Shown: positions 36,016-46,810, counted from the first letter of the stretch. The stretch: 64,000 nucleotides of DNA from Georgenia daeguensis (GCF_039537705.1 NZ_BAABBA010000021.1:3853-67852); one strand, 5' to 3'. Notes: a model not told the origin generated them from the sequence alone. Numbers and translations: made by a program.

Positions 36016-37617
36016 TTGCGCCCTGACGTCCTGACCGCCCCCGACCCGGGCGACGTCACCACCGAGGCCGCCCGCCGCCGCGCCTTCGCCGTGATCAGCC
36101 ACCCGGACGCCGGCAAGTCGACGCTGACCGAGGCCCTGGCCCTGCACGCCCACGCGATCGCCGAGGCCGGGCACGTCAACGGCAAGAGCGGGCGGCGGCA
36201 CACCGTCTCGGACTGGATGGACATGGAGAAGGCCCGCGGCATCTCCATCACCTCCGCCTCCCTCCAGCTGACCTACCGCGACACCGTCCTGAACCTCCTC
36301 GACACCCCCGGCCACGCCGACTTCTCCGAGGACACCTACCGCGTCCTGGCCGCGGTCGACGCCGCCGTCATGCTCATCGACGCCGCCAAGGGCCTCGAGC
36401 CCCAGACGATGAAGCTGTTCAACGTCTGCAAGCACCGCGGCATCCCGATCATCACCGTCATCAACAAGTGGGACCGCCCCGGCCGGGAGCCGCTGGCCCT
36501 CATGGACGAGATCGCCGAGCGGACCGGCCTGACCCCGACCCCGTTGACCTGGCCGGTGGGTATCGCCGGCGACTTCCGCGGCGTCCTGGACCGCTCCACC
36601 GGTGAGTACGTGCGCTTCACCCACACCGCCGGCGGCGCCCGAATCGCACCCGAGGAGAGGCTTCCCGCCACCGCGGCGCTCGAGCGCGAGGGCCAGGCCT
36701 GGGTCGATGCCGCCGAGGAGGCCGAGCTCCTCACCGTCGCCGGCGCGAACCACGACACCGAGACGTTCCTGGCCGGCATCTCCACCCCGGTGCTCTTCGC
36801 CTCGGCGGTGCGCAACTTCGGCGTCCATGCGCTGCTCGACGTCCTCGTCGACCTGGCGCCCACCCCCGGTCCGCGCCCCACCGTCACCGGCGGCCCCCGG
36901 TCGGTCGAGGACCCGTTCAGCGCGTTCGTGTTCAAGATGCAGGCCGGCATGGACGCCGCCCACCGCGACCGGCTCGCCTACGTCCGCATCTGCTCGGGCG
37001 TCTTCGAGCGCGGCATGGTGGTCACCACGGCACGCACCGGGCGCCCGTTCGCGACGAAGTACGCCCAGCAGGCCTTCGGCCGCGACCGGCACGTCGTCGA
37101 GCATGCCTATCCCGGCGACGTCGTCGGACTGGTCAACGCCTCCGACCTCCAGGTCGGCGACACCCTCTACGCCGGCCCAGCTGTCCGGTTCCCCCCGCTG
37201 CCCGCCTTCGCGCCCGAGCACTTCACCGTCGCCCGCGCCGTCGACGCCGGCCGGTACAAGCAGTTCCGCCGCGGCATCGCCCAGCTCGACGCCGAGGGCG
37301 TGGTCCAGGTCCTGCGCTCAGACCTGCGCGGCGACCAGGCACCGGTCCTGGCCGCCGTCGGCCCCATGCAGTTCGAGGTCGCCCAGCACCGCATGGCCAC
37401 CGAGTTCAACGCCCCGATCCACCTCGAGCCCCTCGGCTACACCGTCGCCATGCGCACGACCCAGACCTGGGTCCCCGTGCTCGAGGCCGAACGCGGCACC
37501 GAGGTGCTGCGCCGCGACACCGGCGAGCTCCTTGCCCTCTTCACCGACAAGTGGCGCCTGCAGACTGTGCAACGCCAGCACCCCGACGCGGACCTGACCG
37601 CGCTCGTCGCCGCCTGA
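36016..37617 (+). CDS. prfC: Peptide chain release factor 3
   Basis: A 533-residue GTPase. G1 is SHPDAGKST, G2 the RGISITSAS segment, G3 DTPGHADFSEDTYR, G4 NKWDR; domains II and III of RF3 follow (GVFERGMVV, YPGDVVGLVN, GPMQFEV). RF3 recycles RF1/RF2 from the ribosome after termination and helps release after miscoding. The start is a TTG with GGAG upstream. RF3 is not universal in actinobacteria, so regulated expression from site B suggests use under translation stress. Confidence 0.95.
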   Translation: MRPDVLTAPDPGDVTTEAARRRAFAVISHPDAGKSTLTEALALHAHAIAEAGHVNGKSGRRHTVSDWMDMEKARGISITSASLQLTYRDTVLNLLDTPGHADFSEDTYRVLAAVDAAVMLIDAAKGLEPQTMKLFNVCKHRGIPIITVINKWDRPGREPLALMDEIAERTGLTPTPLTWPVGIAGDFRGVLDRSTGEYVRFTHTAGGARIAPEERLPATAALEREGQAWVDAAEEAELLTVAGANHDTETFLAGISTPVLFASAVRNFGVHALLDVLVDLAPTPGPRPTVTGGPRSVEDPFSAFVFKMQAGMDAAHRDRLAYVRICSGVFERGMVVTTARTGRPFATKYAQQAFGRDRHVVEHAYPGDVVGLVNASDLQVGDTLYAGPAVRFPPLPAFAPEHFTVARAVDAGRYKQFRRGIAQLDAEGVVQVLRSDLRGDQAPVLAAVGPMQFEVAQHRMATEFNAPIHLEPLGYTVAMRTTQTWVPVLEAERGTEVLRRDTGELLALFTDKWRLQTVQRQHPDADLTALVAA

Positions 37618-37627
37618 GCGCGCGAGG

Positions 37628-38740
37628 ATGCCTCCGGGTTCTCGGGAACCGGTGAAGTCCATGGCAGCACCGGCGCAGTCACCGCCCGATCGGGCGCGCA
37701 TCTCCGGTGCCCGCCGGGTCGTCGTCAAGGTGGGACCGTCGTCGCTCACGACACCGGCCGGCGGGCTGGACGTCGCCGCCATGCAGCGCCTCGCTACGGC
37801 CCTGTCCCGCCGGGCGCGTTGCCAGCGCCTCGTCCTGGTCTCCTCCGGCGCGGTCACCGCCGGCACCTCCGCCCTGCGGCTGCGCTCCAGGCCCACGGAC
37901 CTGGCCACGGCCCAGGCGGCCGCCAGTGTCGGGCAGGGTCTGCTCCTCGCCCGCTACACCGAGGCCTTCGCCGAGCACGGCGAACGGGTCGGCCAGGTAC
38001 TGCTCACCGCCGAGGGACTCGCCCGCCGGCACACCTACACCAACGCCCGCCGCGCTCTCGAGCGCCTGCTCTCCCTCGGCGTCGTGCCGATCGTGAATGA
38101 GAACGAGACGGTGGCCACGGAGGGGATCCGCCTCGGTGACAACGACCGTCTCGCCGCGCTGGTCGCCCACCTGGTCCACGCGGACGCCCTTGTCCTGCTC
38201 ACGGACGTCGACGGAACCCACGGCGCCGGAAGGGCGACCGAGCTTGAGGCCGTCGCGGTCGCCACCGGGTCCGGGATCCCCGTGGTGCTCACCTCGGCGA
38301 CGACAGTGGAGTCCGCCCTCGCCGGCGGGGACGTCGGCACCTACTTCCCCCCGTCCCCGCAGCGCCGACCCGCCCGGTGGCTCTGGCTGGCGCACGCGGC
38401 CAGACCCCGCGGACGCCTGCACCTGGACGCCGGGGCTGCCCATGCCGTCACCGACGGCAAGGGCTCCCTGCTGGCCGCCGGGATCATCGAGGTCGAGGGT
38501 GACTTCGAGGAACGAGACGTCGTCGAGCTCGTCGGCCCGCAGGGGCTCCTCGCCCGCGGGCTCACCGCCTTCAGCTCCGACGAGCTCGCCCGGATGCTCG
38601 GCAAGACCTCGGCGCAACTACGCCAGGACAACACCGTGACGCGCGCCATCGTCCACCGCGACCACCTCGCCCAGCTGCCACCCACCCGGGCGGCGCGGCA
38701 CGTGCTCGCCGGGCTCGGAGCAGGGCCGGGCGAGGCGTAA
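37628..38740 (+). CDS. Glutamate 5-kinase-like protein with internal deletion
   Basis: About 370 residues in all. The amino-acid kinase fold is clear (VVVKVGPSSLTT, LVSSGAVTAG, VPIVNENETVATE, GDNDRLAALVA, LVLLTDVDG) and a C-terminal PUA domain follows (GRLHLDAGAA to VVELVG). After VLLTDVDG, about 40 residues normally present are missing, including the GTGGMxTK loop with a catalytic Lys in E. coli ProB. It jumps to GAGRATELEAVAVAT. The enzyme is therefore a paralogue that may not make glutamyl phosphate. Starts at 37628 or 37661. Ten bases behind prfC, so co-transcribed. Confidence 0.8.
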   Translation: MPPGSREPVKSMAAPAQSPPDRARISGARRVVVKVGPSSLTTPAGGLDVAAMQRLATALSRRARCQRLVLVSSGAVTAGTSALRLRSRPTDLATAQAAASVGQGLLLARYTEAFAEHGERVGQVLLTAEGLARRHTYTNARRALERLLSLGVVPIVNENETVATEGIRLGDNDRLAALVAHLVHADALVLLTDVDGTHGAGRATELEAVAVATGSGIPVVLTSATTVESALAGGDVGTYFPPSPQRRPARWLWLAHAARPRGRLHLDAGAAHAVTDGKGSLLAAGIIEVEGDFEERDVVELVGPQGLLARGLTAFSSDELARMLGKTSAQLRQDNTVTRAIVHRDHLAQLPPTRAARHVLAGLGAGPGEA

Positions 38741-38752
38741 CTCACTGAAACT

Positions 38753-38777
38753 CTCCCCTCGCGTTAGGATAGAGTTA
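38753..38777 (+). promoter_or_regulatory. 20-bp operator with -10 box (site F)
   Basis: CTCCCCTCGCGTTAGGATAG at 38753-38772 is the weakest member (centre GCGT) but runs into TAGAGT like the others. It points toward the SulP gene about 145 bases downstream. The long leader contains no recognised riboswitch. Confidence 0.45.
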
Positions 38778-38918
38778 TCCGTAGCGGCTTCTCCGGAACC
38801 CGGGCCAGGGACGTAGGTCCCGCACCGTGCGAGACGCCGACGATCTTCCAGGTGTGATGACGCGCCGCCCTGACATGTCCACCGGGCGCGACGAGCGTCC
38901 ACTGCCATGGGAGTCCGC

Positions 38919-40466
38919 GTGACCTCACCCTTCGCCGCCCTGCGCGCCAGGCGCACCACGACACCGGAGGAGCGCAAGCTCGCCCGCACCGAGGACGTCA
39001 CCTCGGTCATGGGCGCGCTGCGCGACCCGCGCCGTCTGCGCACCGAGGTCCTCGCCGGCCTCGTCGTCGCCCTGGCCCTGATCCCCGAGGCGATCTCGTT
39101 CTCGATCATCGCCGGCGTCGACCCGCGGGTGGGCCTGTTCGCCTCCTTCACGATGGCCGTCTCGATCGCCTTCCTGGGCGGGCGCCCCGCGATGATCACC
39201 GCCGCCACCGGCGCCATCGCCCTGGTCATCGCACCCGTGGTGCGCGAGCACGGCATGGACTACTTCATCGCCACCGTCATCCTCGCCGGGATCATCCAGG
39301 TCCTCTTCGGCGTCCTCGGCGTGGCGAAGATGATGCGGTTCATCCCCCGCAGCGTCATGGTCGGCTTCGTCAACGCCCTGGCCATCCTCATCTTCCTCGC
39401 CCAGCTGCCCTACCTGACCGACGTGCCGTGGATCGTCTACCCCATGGTGGCCGTGGGCATCGCGATCATGGTGTACCTGCCCAAGCTCACCAAGGCCGTC
39501 CCGGCCCCCCTGGTCGCCATCGTGGTGCTCACCACGATCACCGTGGCGTTCGCACTGAACGTGCCCGACGTCTCCGACCAGGGCGACCTGCCCGATTCCC
39601 TGCCCTCGCTGTTCATCCCGAACGTGCCGCTGAACCTCGAGACCCTGCAGATCATCGCCCCCTACGCGATCGCCATGGCCCTGGTGGGCCTGATGGAGTC
39701 GCTGATGACGGCCAAGCTCGTCGACGACGTCACCGACACCTACTCGAACAAGACCCGCGAGGCCTGGGGCCAGGGCGCCGCCAACGTCATCACCGGCTTC
39801 TTCGGCGGCATGGGCGGCTGCGCGATGGTCGGCCAGACCATGATCAACGTCAAGGCCTCCGGCGCCCGGACCCGCATCTCCACCTTCCTCGCCGGCCTGT
39901 TCCTCCTGATCATGGTCGTCTCCCTGGGCGAGGCAGTCGGGAAGATCCCGATGGCGGCCCTGGTCGCCGTGATGATCATCGTCGCCGTCTCGACCTTCGA
40001 CTGGCACTCGGTCCAGCGCAACACCCTGCGCCGCATGCCCAAGTCCGAGACCCTCGTGATGCTCTCCACCGTCGCGGTCACCGTGGCGACCCACAACCTC
40101 GCCTACGGCGTCGTCACGGGCGTGATCGTCGCCGCGCTGATGTTCGTCCGGCGCGTCGCCCACCTCACCGAGGTCGTCGACGTCGCCCACCCGGACGAGA
40201 ACACCCGCGTCTACGCCGTGCGCGGCGAGCTGCTCTGGGCCTCGAGCAACGACCTCGTCTACCAGTTCGACTACGCCGGCGACCCCCAGAACGTCATCAT
40301 CGACATGTCCGACTCCCACATCTGGGACGCCTCCACCGTCGCCACCCTCGACGCGATCACCACCAAGTACGCCGCCAAGGGCAAGACCGCCACCATCATC
40401 GGCCTGAACGAGGCCAGCGCCGAGCGCCACGGCCGCCTCGCCGGCCACCTCGCCGGCGCCCACTGA
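38919..40466 (+). CDS. SulP-family anion transporter with STAS domain
   Basis: A 515-residue SulP protein. About 11-14 helices begin at LRTEVLAGLVVALALIPEAI, with the SulP signature region GVDPRVGLFASF and GGRPAMITAATGA. A C-terminal STAS domain has VIIDMSDSHIWDASTVATLD. Substrate may be sulfate or bicarbonate. GTG 38919 has GGGAG five bases upstream; ATG 38907 in frame is the alternative. A strong terminator follows at 40513. Candidate control by site F. Confidence 0.92.
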   Translation: MTSPFAALRARRTTTPEERKLARTEDVTSVMGALRDPRRLRTEVLAGLVVALALIPEAISFSIIAGVDPRVGLFASFTMAVSIAFLGGRPAMITAATGAIALVIAPVVREHGMDYFIATVILAGIIQVLFGVLGVAKMMRFIPRSVMVGFVNALAILIFLAQLPYLTDVPWIVYPMVAVGIAIMVYLPKLTKAVPAPLVAIVVLTTITVAFALNVPDVSDQGDLPDSLPSLFIPNVPLNLETLQIIAPYAIAMALVGLMESLMTAKLVDDVTDTYSNKTREAWGQGAANVITGFFGGMGGCAMVGQTMINVKASGARTRISTFLAGLFLLIMVVSLGEAVGKIPMAALVAVMIIVAVSTFDWHSVQRNTLRRMPKSETLVMLSTVAVTVATHNLAYGVVTGVIVAALMFVRRVAHLTEVVDVAHPDENTRVYAVRGELLWASSNDLVYQFDYAGDPQNVIIDMSDSHIWDASTVATLDAITTKYAAKGKTATIIGLNEASAERHGRLAGHLAGAH

Positions 40467-40512
40467 GCACCGGGTGGCCGCCGCCTGACCTGGTGGCCCC
40501 CCGGACGCCCGT

Positions 40513-40550
40513 CCGGACCGGTGCAGCGCGTCCCCCCTGCACCGGTCCGG
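40513..40550 (+). terminator. Strong hairpin after sulP
   Basis: CCGGACCGGTGCAG at 40513-40526 pairs perfectly with CTGCACCGGTCCGG at 40537-40550 over a 10-base loop. There is no clear T-run. It probably ends the SulP transcript. Confidence 0.7.
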
Positions 40551-40588
40551 ATCACCAACACCACGACCCGTAGGAACGAGAGGTCACC

Positions 40589-41872
40589 ACGCCCGCCCGC
40601 ACCGCACCAGCCCCTCGCCGCCGCAGCACCGTCACCGTCGTCGCGGCCGGCGCCGTAGCGACGGTCATGTCCGCCCCCGGGCAGACCGCGGCGATCTCCG
40701 TCTTCACCGACTCGCTCATCGCCGAGCTGGGCATCTCGCGCAACGCCCTGTCAACCGGCTACCTGATCGGCACGCTCGCCGGCGCGGCGGCCATGCCGCT
40801 GGTGGGCCGGGCACTGGACCGCTTCGGGGTCGGGCGGGTCATGGCCGTGATCGCCGCGATCTTCGGTGCCGTGCTGCTCGCGATGAGCGTCGTGACCGAG
40901 ATCGTGGGCCTGACCGCCGGTTTCGTCGGCATCCGCATGGCCGGCCAGGGTGCCCTGGGGCTGGCCGCCTCCACCGCCGTCGCCGTCCACGTCACCCGGC
41001 GCCGCGGTCTGGCCCTGGGCGTGACGAGCGCCGTGGGCTCCGGGGGTATCTCCCTGGCGCCCGTGGTCCTCGAGAGGCTCATCAGCCACCACGGGATGGC
41101 GACCGCCTGGCGCGTGGAGGGTCTGGTCGTCTGGGCCGTCGTCATCCCGCTGGCCCTGATCGTCTTCGGCCGACGGCCCCGGGCCACCATCCCCGCCCCC
41201 GACGGGCGAGGCCCGCAGGTCACCGACTCCGCGGCCGGGCGCAGCGACGGGGCATGGACCGCGGGCGAGGCGCTGCGGACCCCGATGTTCTGGGTCATCG
41301 CCGCCGGGCTCGCCGCCTCGGGGATGCTGAGCACCGGCCTGAACTTCCATCAGATCGCCGTCCTGGGCGAACGCGGCCTCACCCCCGCGCAGGCGGCGCT
41401 GAACTTCGTGCCCCAGGCGGTGACGACGATGACCGTCACCATCGCCATCGGGGCCCTGGCCGACCGGTTCGCACCCAAGCTGGGCCTGGTCATCTCGATG
41501 GCGTTGCTGGCCGGGAGCCTGCTGATGCTGCCGGTCCTCGACTCCGGCTGGACCGCGCTGGTCTACGGCGGGCTGCTCGGCGCCGCCGGCGGGACCGTGC
41601 GGACCGTGGAGGTGGCCGCCTACAGCTACTACTTCGGCACCGCGCACATCGGGGCCATCCGGGGCGTGTCGACCACCGTCTCGGTCGGCTCGACCGCGTT
41701 CGGGCCGCTCGCGCTCTCCCTCGGCGCCGGCCTCACCGGCTCGTACGCGACCGCCGCGACACTGCTGGCCGCCGTCCCGGCCGCCGTCATCGTCCTCGCG
41801 CTGGTGGTGCGGCCGCCGGCTCGCCGCCGAAGCGCCGAGACGTCCGACCAGCGGGTCGGGGCTCAGTCGTGA
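40589..41872 (+). CDS. MFS transporter, possible ACG start
   Basis: A protein of about 427 residues with 12 helices: the loop 2-3 motif is RALDRFGVGRVM, and SVFTDSLIAELGISRNALS and ADRFAPKLGLVI are typical of a two-fold MFS protein. The first standard start, ATG 40667, would cut off most of helix 1. The frame stays open to an ACG at 40589 with GAGAGG five bases upstream, which restores a full helix 1 (TVTVVAAGAVATVMS). It is either a rare ACG start or a mutated ATG. Substrate unknown. Confidence 0.85.
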   Translation, partial: TPARTAPAPRRRSTVTVVAAGAVATVMSAPGQTAAISVFTDSLIAELGISRNALSTGYLIGTLAGAAAMPLVGRALDRFGVGRVMAVIAAIFGAVLLAMSVVTEIVGLTAGFVGIRMAGQGALGLAASTAVAVHVTRRRGLALGVTSAVGSGGISLAPVVLERLISHHGMATAWRVEGLVVWAVVIPLALIVFGRRPRATIPAPDGRGPQVTDSAAGRSDGAWTAGEALRTPMFWVIAAGLAASGMLSTGLNFHQIAVLGERGLTPAQAALNFVPQAVTTMTVTIAIGALADRFAPKLGLVISMALLAGSLLMLPVLDSGWTALVYGGLLGAAGGTVRTVEVAAYSYYFGTAHIGAIRGVSTTVSVGSTAFGPLALSLGAGLTGSYATAATLLAAVPAAVIVLALVVRPPARRRSAETSDQRVGAQS

Positions 41873-42216
41873 GACGTCCCACCGAAGTCCTCCACCTGCA
41901 CCCTGTCCGCGAGCCCGGCCACCTCCAGGAGGAACGTCGCCGCGGGCGAGGGGTTGAGCACCCGGACCGGCGCCGCGCCCCGGTGCACCAGGCCGGCCAG
42001 GAAGCTGATCCCCGTGGAGTCCATGAACGTCACCCGGCGCAGGTCGACGTCGATCGGTACCGCGTGCCGCTCGGCCTCGCCGCCGAGGTGCTGAAGATCG
42101 GGCCACAACTGTGCGTCGACCTCGCCGGAGAGCTCCAGGAGCACCCGCTCACCGCCGCCGGCGATCAGACGCGCCGTCCCAGCTCCGGATCTCGCGCCGT
42201 GGAGAAACCGGTCCAC
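41863..42216 (-). CDS. STAS-domain protein (anti-sigma factor antagonist-like)
   Basis: A 117-residue protein: LLELSGEVDAQLWPDL, VDLRRVTFMDSTGISFLAG and ATFLLEVAGLADRVQV. FMDSTGISFLA holds the Ser phosphorylated in SpoIIAA-like antagonists. It may bind an anti-sigma kinase or act as a lone STAS switch. It lies three bases downstream of the DUF2795-like gene and overlaps the MFS gene end tail to tail by 10 bases. Under site C. Confidence 0.87.
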   Translation of the reverse strand: MDRFLHGARSGAGTARLIAGGGERVLLELSGEVDAQLWPDLQHLGGEAERHAVPIDVDLRRVTFMDSTGISFLAGLVHRGAAPVRVLNPSPAATFLLEVAGLADRVQVEDFGGTSHD

Positions 42217-42219
42217 GGC

Positions 42220-42426
42220 TCAGGACTCCACGAGGTCGGGCAGGTCGCGGCAGACCTGGTCGACCGTGGCGTACTTCTGTGCCGGCAGGCGCTTGAGCGC
42301 CTCGGTCACCGGCAGCGGGGCGCCGGCGACGAACGCATGGCGCAGCAGCTCGTCGGAGGTCCGCGGTCCCCAGGCCAGCACCGGCCGCAGGAACGTCGCA
42401 AGCTCTGTCCGTGTCAGCGAGATCAT
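42220..42426 (-). CDS. DUF2795-like small helical protein, copy 4
   Basis: A 68-residue protein: LTRTELATFLRPVLAWGPR, TSDELLRHAFVAGAPLPVTE, ALKRLPAQKYATVDQVCRDL. It is closest to copy 2 (LAWG). ATG 42426 gives the same N-terminus as the other copies; a GTG at 42468 adds 14 residues. No beta-rich partner is present here; the next gene is the STAS protein. Under site C. Confidence 0.7.
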   Translation of the reverse strand: MISLTRTELATFLRPVLAWGPRTSDELLRHAFVAGAPLPVTEALKRLPAQKYATVDQVCRDLPDLVES

Positions 42427-42500
42427 CACAGCACCGCATATCGAGCCGTCGAGGGAGGCCTCCTGCACCGACTGCCGGGCCGGTGCGGACCTTCGGACAT

Positions 42501-42526
42501 CTCTACCCTAACGTAACTGTATTTGG
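42501..42526. promoter_or_regulatory. 20-bp operator between divergent genes (site C)
   Basis: CTACCCTAACGTAACTGTAT at 42503-42522 is the near reverse complement of site A. Leftward it runs into TAGAGA (for the DUF2795/STAS pair), rightward into TATTTG (for rnj). Both genes start within 80 bases. Confidence 0.6.
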
Positions 42527-42590
42527 GTTGCGCGCGTCTCTCCCGCCAGCCCCTTCTCTTGACCAGTCCGCACGACGAAAGCGTGAACCC

Positions 42591-44276
<1,686 letters not shown>

Positions 44277-44306
44277 GCCCCCCGGTCACCCCTGAAGGAA
44301 GGACCC

Positions 44307-44504
44307 ATGACACTCATCCTCAAGCTCACGCCGACCACCGGGCGCCGGCGCGACGCGCGTCACCGCCCCCACCGCCGACCGTCGACCAGTTCGCCGGCGA
44401 ACACCCCGGAGACAACCGGTGACGACACCCGGCGTATCGAAGGACCTCCGGCCGGCGCCGAGCCTGCACTGCGGGCCTCGTCGCAGGCCGTCACCGCGGG
44501 TTAG
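44307..44504 (+). CDS. Small hypothetical protein behind rnj
   Basis: A 65-residue frame with an excellent site (AAGGAAGGACCC before ATG 44307), beginning MTLILKLTPTTGRRRD and then Arg/Pro-rich without pattern. The site is convincing, the rest of the protein less so, and a frameshift after codon 15 cannot be excluded. Probably co-transcribed with rnj. Function unknown. Confidence 0.4.
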   Translation: MTLILKLTPTTGRRRDARHRPHRRPSTSSPANTPETTGDDTRRIEGPPAGAEPALRASSQAVTAG

Positions 44505-44513
44505 CGTAGACGG

Positions 44514-44565
44514 GCCTTCGCGGACGAGGGAGGTTCACTCACTTTCTTCCCGACCCCGCGAAGGC
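44514..44565. terminator. Possible bidirectional terminator between rnj and helD
   Basis: GCCTTCGCGG at 44514-44523 pairs with CCGCGAAGGC at 44556-44565 across a 32-base loop. It lies between convergent transcripts. The long loop makes it a moderate candidate. Confidence 0.4.
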
Positions 44566-44625
44566 GCCGTCCCATCTGCCGGCTCGAGCTCTGCGCTCGC
44601 CGGGCCGGCGGGCCTGCCGTCGACG

Positions 44626-46671
44626 TCAGGCCACCGCTCGAGCCCGTGACGGCAGCTGGCCGAGCTCGGGCGGGATCGGCCGGGTGTGGACGATGGTGAG
44701 GCGGGAGACGGCGCGGGTCAGGGCGACGTACAGGTGCCGCAGGCCCACGCCGTCGCGGGGTTCGCCGCCGGTCGCCGGTGCCGCGACGACCTCGGCCGGT
44801 TCGGCGACCACGACGTGGTCGAACTCCAGCCCCTTGGCCAGAGCGGCCGGGACCACCTCCACGCGGTCGCTGGCGGGCAGCGCCTGCCGCACGGCCTCGA
44901 GGGTCTCCTCCGCCGCGATCACACCGACCAGGCCCTCGTCGTCGAGGGCTCTCTTCACCGCTTCGACGGTCGCGCCGGCGAGGTCGTCGCTGCGGACGAC
45001 GTCGACGGAGCCGTCCGAGCGCACGGACCGTGCCGGGGAGACCGCGACGCCCAGGTGCGGGAGGATCCGGTTGGCGAGGTCGATGATGACGCCCGGCACG
45101 CGGTACCCGGCGGTCAGCTCGGTGTACTCCACGTCCTCGCGGCCCAGGTGCTCCATCTGCGTCTCCCACCGGTCCGCCGCCCACGGCGTCGTGCCCTGGG
45201 CGAGGTCCCCGAGCACGGTCAGGGACCCGGACGGGCACCTCCGGGCGACGGCGCGGCACTGCATGGGCGAGAGGTCCTGCGCCTCGTCCACGACCACGTG
45301 CCCGTAGGTCTTCTCGGACGCGATGGGCCGCAGGTGGCCCTGGATCTCGTCGAGCAGCAGCAGGTCGGCGGCGGCCAGCTTGAGTGCCCCCTTGCCCCGG
45401 CGCAGCAGCGCCGTCTCCTCGTCGGTGAGGAGCCCGCTACACACCGAGGCACGGAACTTCTCGTCCACGTAGAGCCTGCGCAGCACCTGCCTGGCGGTCA
45501 GCCGGGGCCAGACGGCATCGAGGAGCGCCTTGAAGGCGGGCTGGCGCTTCAGCTCAGTGACCCACCGGCTCTCCGGCGACCGGAGATGGCGGACCTCGAA
45601 CTGACGCACCACACCCCGGACCACGGCCTGCTCCACCGCCTTCCGGCCGATCGTCCACGTGCGCGACCCCGCGATGGCCCTGTTGACCGCGTCGGCAAGG
45701 TAGTCACCGTCGAGGACCCACCGCCCCCCGGCATGGGCGATGATCACCTCCTCCTCGACGGCGCCCACGTGGCTCCAGACGGCGCGCTCGCACACCTGCG
45801 CCATCCGGGCGTCGTGCTTGAGGCGGGTGACGTCGACAGGCTCGTCGAACCGCGCGTCCACCGCGCCGGTGAGCTCCTCGACGGTCACCTGCCACACCGC
45901 ACTCTCGCCCAGGGTCGGCAGCACCCCGCCGATGTAGCGCAGGAAGCCGTCGTTGGGGCCGACCACGAGCATTCCGCTCCTCCCGAGCTTGTTCGGGTAG
46001 CTGTAGAGCAGCCACGCCGCACGATGGAGCCCGACGGCGGTCTTCCCGGTGCCCGGCGCTCCCTGCACGCACAGGGTGGTGGCGAGCTCGCGGCGGATCA
46101 GCTCGTCCTGCTCAGGCTGGATGGTGGCGACGATGTCCCGCATCGGCCCGGTGCGGGGCCGCTCGATCTCGGCGGTCAGGAGCTCCGAGGAGAAGTCCTC
46201 GCCCAGCCGGAGGTCCTCGTCCTCGAACCCGGTCAGCACGCTGCCCTGGAAGCCGAAGCGCCGACGCCGGCAGACCTCCAGCCGCTGATGCATCGAGGCC
46301 CGGTAGTAGCGTTCCGCCACCGGCGCCCGCCAGTCGATCACCAGCGGGGTCGCCCGGTCGGACTCGTCGCGCACATGGCGACGGCCGAGGTGGTAGTCCT
46401 GCCCCGTGTCGAGCCAGAGCCGCCCGAAGAACAGGGGAATGTCCCGGTCCGCGAGGTTCTCCAGGCGATCGTCCCGGTACCTCGCCATGGCGGAGCCGAG
46501 GTTGTGGTCCGGGCCGCCGTCGTGGGCGAAACGGTTCGCCTTGCCCTCAATGAAGTCGGACCGAAAACCCGCCACGAGATCGATCGTCGTGCGTCGCATC
46601 GCCCCCATCGCCGCCCGCACCCGGTCATGGTGATCGACCTCGGCCCGCAGCTCGGCCTGGACCTCGGACAC
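44626..46671 (-). CDS. helD: HelD-like UvrD/Rep-family helicase
   Basis: A protein of about 681 residues. The N-terminal coiled coil (EVQAELRAEVDHHDRVRAAM) and PLVIDWRAPVAERYY are HelD hallmarks; Walker A is GAPGTGKTAVGLHR, Walker B VVVDEAQDLSPMQ, and late motifs are ELTAGYRVPGVI, AKGLEFDHVVV and LYVALTRA. HelD strips stalled RNA polymerase from DNA and gives rifampicin tolerance in mycobacteria and Streptomyces. The frame is open to 46782, but site D and its -10 reach there, so I prefer the GTG at 46671. Under site D. Confidence 0.92.
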   Translation of the reverse strand: MSEVQAELRAEVDHHDRVRAAMGAMRRTTIDLVAGFRSDFIEGKANRFAHDGGPDHNLGSAMARYRDDRLENLADRDIPLFFGRLWLDTGQDYHLGRRHVRDESDRATPLVIDWRAPVAERYYRASMHQRLEVCRRRRFGFQGSVLTGFEDEDLRLGEDFSSELLTAEIERPRTGPMRDIVATIQPEQDELIRRELATTLCVQGAPGTGKTAVGLHRAAWLLYSYPNKLGRSGMLVVGPNDGFLRYIGGVLPTLGESAVWQVTVEELTGAVDARFDEPVDVTRLKHDARMAQVCERAVWSHVGAVEEEVIIAHAGGRWVLDGDYLADAVNRAIAGSRTWTIGRKAVEQAVVRGVVRQFEVRHLRSPESRWVTELKRQPAFKALLDAVWPRLTARQVLRRLYVDEKFRASVCSGLLTDEETALLRRGKGALKLAAADLLLLDEIQGHLRPIASEKTYGHVVVDEAQDLSPMQCRAVARRCPSGSLTVLGDLAQGTTPWAADRWETQMEHLGREDVEYTELTAGYRVPGVIIDLANRILPHLGVAVSPARSVRSDGSVDVVRSDDLAGATVEAVKRALDDEGLVGVIAAEETLEAVRQALPASDRVEVVPAALAKGLEFDHVVVAEPAEVVAAPATGGEPRDGVGLRHLYVALTRAVSRLTIVHTRPIPPELGQLPSRARAVA

Positions 46672-46784
46672 AGCGACACTCTCGACGGGCACGACAACAC
46701 TCCGGACGGACGACGACGGGGCCACATGACGTGGCGCGGCGGCAGGGGAACCGGTCGGGTCCCTCCACACACCACCGGACACCT

Positions 46785-46810
46785 ACTCTACCGTCACGTG
46801 AGGTTAGGTT
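46785..46810. promoter_or_regulatory. 20-bp operator between divergent genes (site D)
   Basis: CTACCGTCACGTGAGGTTAG at 46788-46807 contains a perfect TCACGTGA core. Leftward it runs into TAGAGT in front of helD, rightward into TAGGTT in front of the repeat-protein gene. A short ATG frame at 46814 follows, of doubtful meaning. Confidence 0.6.
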
